Part shown: positions 60,101 to 64,000 of the stretch, piece after piece
Layout: each line of letters starts with the position of its first letter
Numbering within the stretch: the stretch's first letter is position 1
The notes under the pieces: generated by a model
Databases searched by the model: none
What the model saw: only the letters and a program-made list of their open reading frames with translations
Told to the model about the DNA's origin: nothing
Assembly (NCBI GenBank): GCA_965203305.1
Contig: OZ241874.1
Coordinates: forward strand, 2,542,001 to 2,606,000
Length of the DNA stretch: 64,000 bases
DNA from: Bin80 sp965203305
GTDB taxonomy: Bacteria > Bacteroidota > Rhodothermia > Rhodothermales > Bin80
Direction: 5' to 3'
Translations under genes and position numbers: made by a program

Positions 60101-61554
60101 TTCTCTTTCAGAGATCGGCGGCGATAGGCATCATTCTGTCCATAGGGAAGCAGATCCCGGTCTTCGGCATACGCAATGAACAGCAGACGAAACAGCACCG
60201 TGAGTGCCATCTCGTAGGTCAGTTCCAGATCTTCCGCTTCCGGGGCCTCCATGCCGCGGGCACGGGTAATCCCCTGTGCGAGCGCAGGGACAACAAGTTT
60301 GTAGATCCGCTCTCTGAGGCGTTTGGCCAGATCTCCCGCGAAACGTTCGGACCCTTGCAACAGCTGATCCAGACTTCCGCCGGGCGTGAGGGCTTCGGCC
60401 GAATACAGGAGCCAGAGATAGTGGAGTTGGGCATCCGAAAGGAGCCAGGGCTGGCATTCCACATAGGTTTCTGTGCGCCCCCGCCGTCCTACTCCCACAT
60501 CCATCCTGGTTGTGTACAGGCGAACCCGATTCCCCTGCGTGAAAATGATCCACGGCAGATCCTCGGAGTCTGCCTTTCGGAATGCGTAGCTGACCGGAGA
60601 GAGTTCGTTGAAGCGACGCTCCTTGTGCTCCATGGACTCGTTCTCGTGCAGCATGACGGCAAGGGCTGTTCTGCGGTCCTGGCTGCGCAGCACACTTGTC
60701 AGGTTGTCCAGAGGCTCAATGGAAAATCCCAGGGCCTGCAACAGATCCGCTCCCTGCAGTCCCAGGGCAGTCCGTGCCTTTTTTCGGGCATCCCGCACAT
60801 CGTTTCGCTTGGGAACGCCATGCTCCAGTTCATGCAGAGCCAGGAGACCTTCGTTGCGGAGTCCAGGCAAACTTGTTCGGAAGGAAGATCCTGTCTGCGC
60901 CAGCAGGCGAAGTGCAGCGTGCCGGTCCGGCTGTGCGAGGAGTTCACGGCACAGCCGTTCCGCCTGCCCAATATCCATGTCAGGATAGATGGGGGGATGG
61001 TCTCCCTCAGCACCACACAGGCATGCAGTATCTGGATACAGAAGCACCAGGACGAGGGGAGCACTCCGCTTTCCCTTGCGGGCCTTCCACACTTTTCTGA
61101 TCTCCCCGTCACTCAGTCTCTTCGTTACATGAAAAACTATGACCTCCATGGCCAGTGTTCCCTTGCCAATATAGAGACTGGCCGGCTTGAGATGAGAGTG
61201 ATCACCGGGGGACCATTGCAGTGGCCGCAAATCGGAAAGAAAGTCAGAGTTTTCGTTCATAATCGCCTCAAGAAATGATTCAGATTCGTCGTGAATGTGG
61301 GCACTGCCTCGATGGTACGCATGAGTAGGTGGTATGGTGGCTTTCGCCAGTCTCCAGTGCACCATACATCGGGCATAAGCCTGCCTGATAATAAAGAAAG
61401 GAACACCAAGAGCCTCCTGCAAAAACCCCGTACGACGAAGAAATATCGCTCTGGGAGTGCTTGCAGGCACGTCAGGTCGGGTATAGGGGTATTTTTGCAA
61501 GAGTTCCACAATATGGAAAACAGGGCCTTCCGACTCGGCAGCCATCCTGAACAC
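57190..61554 (-). CDS. Eco57I-like adenine methylase/restriction protein, 1,454 aa
   Basis: AdoMet motif I VADIAMGSGHFLISAIDL (about 690-710) and catalytic NPPW in DVILGNPPWEKVK (about 950), preceded by a large helical N-terminal region and followed by a long specificity region. These are features of type IIG/Eco57I, PglX and DISARM DrmMI-like methylases. No PD-D/ExK nuclease motif is clear in the N-terminus. No pgl, brx or drm partner genes are adjacent, so it may be a single-gene system. The GTG start at 61554 is probably not native: the frame upstream is closed by a stop, and a +1 frame starts MIDSRMKALELDFEEDD and runs to this point, suggesting an N-terminal frameshift. Confidence 0.82.
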   Translation of the reverse strand: MFRMAAESEGPVFHIVELLQKYPYTRPDVPASTPRAIFLRRTGFLQEALGVPFFIIRQAYARCMVHWRLAKATIPPTHAYHRGSAHIHDESESFLEAIMNENSDFLSDLRPLQWSPGDHSHLKPASLYIGKGTLAMEVIVFHVTKRLSDGEIRKVWKARKGKRSAPLVLVLLYPDTACLCGAEGDHPPIYPDMDIGQAERLCRELLAQPDRHAALRLLAQTGSSFRTSLPGLRNEGLLALHELEHGVPKRNDVRDARKKARTALGLQGADLLQALGFSIEPLDNLTSVLRSQDRRTALAVMLHENESMEHKERRFNELSPVSYAFRKADSEDLPWIIFTQGNRVRLYTTRMDVGVGRRGRTETYVECQPWLLSDAQLHYLWLLYSAEALTPGGSLDQLLQGSERFAGDLAKRLRERIYKLVVPALAQGITRARGMEAPEAEDLELTYEMALTVLFRLLFIAYAEDRDLLPYGQNDAYRRRSLKEKAKELSDLVALNTPIADNDSHWVETKKLWEAVAWGNGEWGIPAYGGALFLEDPEISRTGAELSKIILPNECFEQALRDLLVIQTREDVPGPVDFRSLGVREFGTIYEGLLESGLARADMDLVLKKQKNGEVYVPAKEGEKPVVSAGEVYLHNQSGARKSTGSYYTKSFAVDHLLDRALRPALDDHFERLNALDSVDASEAFFDVRVADIAMGSGHFLISAIDLMEQKMADYLATRRLSGVMNELQGLRSVAIHQLGEGSDPIEDSQLLRRLIARRCIYGVDLNLLAVQLARLAVWIHTFVPGLPLSFLDRTLIHGNSLVGMGSMEEIWDAFEKFSVPVFNRDRDTRKLLGPAEKPLRRLANSNDTSLEDIAAARTAQEDVREAIRSTETLCDLLTAAPIGDESVIKEVLDEWEELSDALHADSPKMQTAIDAAQKILRPLSRIHFPIAFPEVFLRKRSGFDVILGNPPWEKVKVDQDAFWARHFPGLRGKSQREQEAEKEFLRGERPDLFEIYERELNETNQLRRALMSGSYPGIGTGVPDLYKAFCWRFWRLSNADGGYIGVVLPRNALAAKGSEKFRQVMFTKSSEVDVVTMTNRAGWAFDEVHQMYTIALVCIQHGKPEGKFITLRGPYTSLPEFREDRTQEAATFAFWEIRNWNDTFSLPLLPKADSTQVFAQLRKHPRLDTYNKNILGGGGSKWRARPDRELDSTNQKNLMDFGSKDSLDGLWPVYKGASFDLWTPDTGVYYAWADPELVLNFLQSKRQRGGKTSGSAHSEFTEEYLQNRDTLPCYGARIAYRNVTNRANQRTIIASFIPPNVFITDSAPYFLWPRGDEKDQAFLLGVLSSIPLDWYARRFVETNLRYFVINPFPIPRPSRENVLWQRVVELSGRLACPDDRFAEWAKQVGVACGPLEEDEKEDKIHELDAVVAHLYGLSESQLVHIFETFHKGWDYSARLSGVLHHYQLWRTRQ

Positions 61555-61805
61555 GATTCCGAAGATTGCGGTACATCTGCCCTATTCTGGTCAGATGCAG
61601 AGGCCGTGTCATCCTCTTCAAAATCCAGCTCCAGTGCCTTCATGCGCGAATCAATCATCAAGTCATGAACAAGAGACAGAGGAACATACTCCGCTATCTG
61701 ATGTTCTACGCAAAAGATCGTTAATGCCCCGTTTACTGCCCTTGCAGAGCAAGGCGTGCCCGGTCAGCAAGCTGTAAACGGCATGAGGTTAGGTTATCCC
61801 TCGTG

Positions 61806-61834
61806 TTGACAAGACCTTCGGTCAGACATATATC
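61806..61834 (+). promoter_or_regulatory. Promoter of the Sel1 gene with internal palindrome
   Basis: TTGACA (61806-61811), a 17-bp spacer and TATATC (61829-61834), 32 bp before the ATG at 61867. Spacing is ideal for a sigma-70-type promoter. The spacer holds the palindrome GACC-TTC-GGTC, a possible operator. Confidence 0.55.
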
Positions 61835-61866
61835 GTTTCAGAAACTCTAAAAACAGGATTTGAATA

Positions 61867-62877
61867 ATGGATGTCAATGAGTTACGGCAGGAAGCACAAG
61901 AAGGAGATATAGCTGCACAGCGCGAGCTGGGGACCAGATATGTCGTAGGGGACGGTGTTAGAAAGGATGTCGGGACGGGAATTAAGTGGATCCAAGCAGC
62001 GGCCGAACAGGGAGATGCAGCGGCCCAATATGACCTGGGATCTGTTTATGAAAGAGAGGATGGCGACTTTGAGGATCCTGTAGAAGCAGTAAAGTGGTTC
62101 CGGCTGGCTGCCGAACAGGGGTATGCTCCTGCACAATGTGCGCTGGGAGTGCTCTATGGTGCCGGCCGGGGAGTACGATCAAGTGCTCGGGAATCCACCA
62201 TGTGGCTCCAAATGGCCGCTGACCAGGGAGACTCAGAAGCACAGGCAAATCTGGGATATGCGTATATCCTGGGAATAGGAGTTTCCAGAAACTGCCCGGA
62301 AGGGATCCAATGGCTCCGAAGGGCCGCAGAACAGGGATTGGCCCAAGCACAGATTGATTTGGGGAAGGCATATTTTTCTGGGGAATGGGGACTGCATAAA
62401 GATGATGAAGAGGCACTGAAATGGTTCCGAATGGCTGCGGAGGGAGGAGATGAATCTGCCCAATTCTGGATGGGCACAATATACTCCACTGGCGTGGCTG
62501 TACAGGAAAATCCGCAAGAATCCGTCCGCTGGTACCGATTGGCCGCCGAACAGGGACTTCCAGAGGCACAATATCTTCTGGGACTTTCCTATGCCCGGGG
62601 CAGAGGTGTCGCAGAAAGCTTTGAAGAGGCTGCAAAATGGATCCGGCTGGCCGCAGAGCAGGGACTGGATAGAGCACAATTTGACATGGGACGTATGTAC
62701 GAGCATGGAAAAGGAGTACCACAGAACACCCAGAAAGCAGACAAGTGGTACCAGCTAGCCGCGAATCAGGGATGGACAGCTGAACGGGATGCACAGGAGC
62801 ATGTGGAATCTGCAAAGATGCGGGAAGAACCGGGGGCTGTTGAGAAGGCCATGAAAGATGATTGCGCGTTCCCCTAA
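61867..62877 (+). CDS. Sel1-repeat protein, 336 aa
   Basis: About eight 36-residue Sel1-like repeats (TPR-like solenoid) such as AAAEQGDAAAQYDLGSVYE, LAAEQGYAPAQCALGVLYGA and LAAEQGLPEAQYLLGLSYAR. No signal peptide, so cytosolic. Sel1 solenoids are protein-interaction scaffolds, found in signalling and occasionally in defence neighbourhoods. Substrate unknown. Transcribed divergently from the methylase gene, with a consensus-like promoter. Confidence 0.88.
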   Translation: MDVNELRQEAQEGDIAAQRELGTRYVVGDGVRKDVGTGIKWIQAAAEQGDAAAQYDLGSVYEREDGDFEDPVEAVKWFRLAAEQGYAPAQCALGVLYGAGRGVRSSARESTMWLQMAADQGDSEAQANLGYAYILGIGVSRNCPEGIQWLRRAAEQGLAQAQIDLGKAYFSGEWGLHKDDEEALKWFRMAAEGGDESAQFWMGTIYSTGVAVQENPQESVRWYRLAAEQGLPEAQYLLGLSYARGRGVAESFEEAAKWIRLAAEQGLDRAQFDMGRMYEHGKGVPQNTQKADKWYQLAANQGWTAERDAQEHVESAKMREEPGAVEKAMKDDCAFP

Positions 62878-62986
62878 AACCAAACGAAGCCATACTGGAG
62901 GAACTGAATAGTGCTATTGAATCTCCTGCCTGAATTTCCATGTACCAGAGGCAAGCCGGCACTCCTTAACATTCGAGACATACCAC

Positions 62987-63403
62987 ATGGTTGATCCCGA
63001 AATTGTAGACCATCCACGAATCCGGATATTCACGAATTCTGTCGCAATGGCGCATGTCAGTGCAGAATTCTTTGATTACTTTTTAGGAGTTGATCTGAAA
63101 AGTAAAAAGATGAAGCATAGCATACAGAAGAGGCTCCAGGAGATGGCGCAATGGGTGGAGCATGTATTTCTTCTTGAAATGAGAGAATCCCTTGAGAGGG
63201 GAGAAAAGCTGGTCTATGAGTTCAGGGAATTTGGGGATGAAGAAGAGCTTTTAACGCTCACATACAACACGGCTGAAATGTCAGATGATGACTTTATGGA
63301 TCATTACCGGGACATTATTCATCCCGGAATCATGGCTGTGCTGGACGACGAGGATATGCTAAAGAGACTGGCAGAAATCATCCTGGAGTCTGGAGAAGCC
63401 TGA
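62987..63403 (+). CDS. Hypothetical protein, 138 aa
   Basis: Starts MVDPEIVDHPRIRIFTNSVA, with helical QKRLQEMAQWVEHVFLLEMR and the acidic end (DDDFMDHYRDIIHPGIMAVL). No membrane helix. Tandem with a paralogue at 63610. Family not recognised. About 110 bp after the Sel1 gene, on the same strand. Confidence 0.55.
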   Translation: MVDPEIVDHPRIRIFTNSVAMAHVSAEFFDYFLGVDLKSKKMKHSIQKRLQEMAQWVEHVFLLEMRESLERGEKLVYEFREFGDEEELLTLTYNTAEMSDDDFMDHYRDIIHPGIMAVLDDEDMLKRLAEIILESGEA

Positions 63404-63609
63404 GAAATATTCCATGAAAGCCATACACACAAGGCACAGTATGACATTGACCCAGCAGTTCACGGATTGGGGACTGACTGGAAACGAAACAACAGATGAG
63501 CCTGTCCCGAAGAGATCTCTCTATTCTCCTGAAAGAAGTGCCATTTCCTGATCCGGTGTCTGCGGGTATTCGCATAACATGATTCCAGTTTGCAGGAACC
63601 CCACAGAAA

Positions 63610-64000
63610 ATGATTGATCCTGATATAGTAGACAGCAGCCAGGTGAGAATGTTTGCAGGATCTATTGCCTTGGCTTATGTTGCTTCGGACTTCCACGAGT
63701 TTGTTACTGAGAGCGAAGGAGACAATGTTGTGGTGAATCAGAAGATGGGGAAGAGACTGGCAGAAATGGCAAACTAGGTGGCAGATACATTTCTTATCGC
63801 CCTGAGAATGGCTCTTGAAAATGGAAGCACACTTACCTATGACCATGATTTCAGGGGAGTTGGAGAACATGAAGGAGATGTATTCACCGTTGCCTATGAA
63901 ACCGCAATCATGTCTGATGAAGATTTTATGGAGCATTATCAGGAGATCATTCACGGTGGAATCATGATCACGCTGAACCAGAAGAAAACCCAGGAAAAGC
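63610..64000 (+). pseudogene. Paralogue of the 62987 gene with nonsense codon, runs off window
   Basis: Starts MIDPDIVDSSQVRMFAGSIA and follows the 62987 gene (about 40% similar) for its visible length. At 63775-63777 the codon is TAG where the paralogue has TGG (Trp in AQWVEH), so W56* inactivates it unless translation restarts. The frame continues open (ADTFLIALRMALENG) to the window end. The 3' end is not seen. Confidence 0.6.

Overview
The window looks like a piece of an accessory-rich chromosome from the FCB group, most plausibly Bacteroidota/Rhodothermota. The evidence is a C-terminal type IX secretion sorting domain on a giant surface protein, a bshB1-type bacillithiol deacetylase, a BamD-like lipoprotein, and a conserved housekeeping block on one strand. 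No rRNA, tRNA or CRISPR array was recognised.

Layout. 1-10.9 kb: two small PspC membrane proteins and a very long type ISP-like restriction-modification gene. Two almost identical 2,351-bp IS66 elements, each with a perfect 8-bp target duplication, sit here: one at the start codon of the second pspC, the other in the last 4% of the restriction gene. 11-13.7 kb: an LpxH-like phosphohydrolase coupled to a glycosyltransferase-like protein. 13.8-19.1 kb: a nested transposon nest. A tnpB gene bounded by a 27-bp inverted repeat is cut by a 290-bp MITE, which is itself cut by an ISL3 element. The left inverted repeat holds a second 290-bp MITE and the right one holds an ISNCY-like element whose ends match the MITEs. 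All junctions can be reconstructed from target duplications.

19-24 kb: small unknown genes and two paralogous P-loop ATPases with hairpin leaders. 24.1-27 kb: a glutamine amidotransferase, an NhaC-type antiporter and a thioredoxin-like protein. 27.4-35.1 kb: a giant repetitive T9SS surface protein cut in two by an IS1634-like element, with a G9 tract that puts its signal peptide out of frame. 35.4-38.4 kb: a gene relic, an unknown gene, two related lipoproteins (one frameshifted) and a DNA methyltransferase.

38.5-49.9 kb is a compact minus-strand housekeeping run: leuS, bshB1, efp, accB, accC, gcvH, guaA, a periplasmic-binding/TPR protein, bamD, nadD and a PhoU-like protein. Many neighbours overlap or lie within 35 bp. 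50-54 kb carries two more ATPase paralogues, 54-56.9 kb the hrcA-grpE-dnaJ heat-shock operon, 57-61.6 kb a 1,454-residue Eco57I-like methylase, and 61.8-64 kb a Sel1-repeat protein and two tandem unknown paralogues (the second broken by a nonsense codon and running off the window).

The least explained item is the four-member ATPase family. Members share a P-loop core and a charged tail ending DTDMGMER. Two are bounded by inverted copies of a short repeat, and three of four have a terminator-like hairpin with a U-tract just before the start codon. Many accessory genes here carry a single frameshift or nonsense codon, suggesting active decay, phase variation or, at homopolymers, sequencing error.
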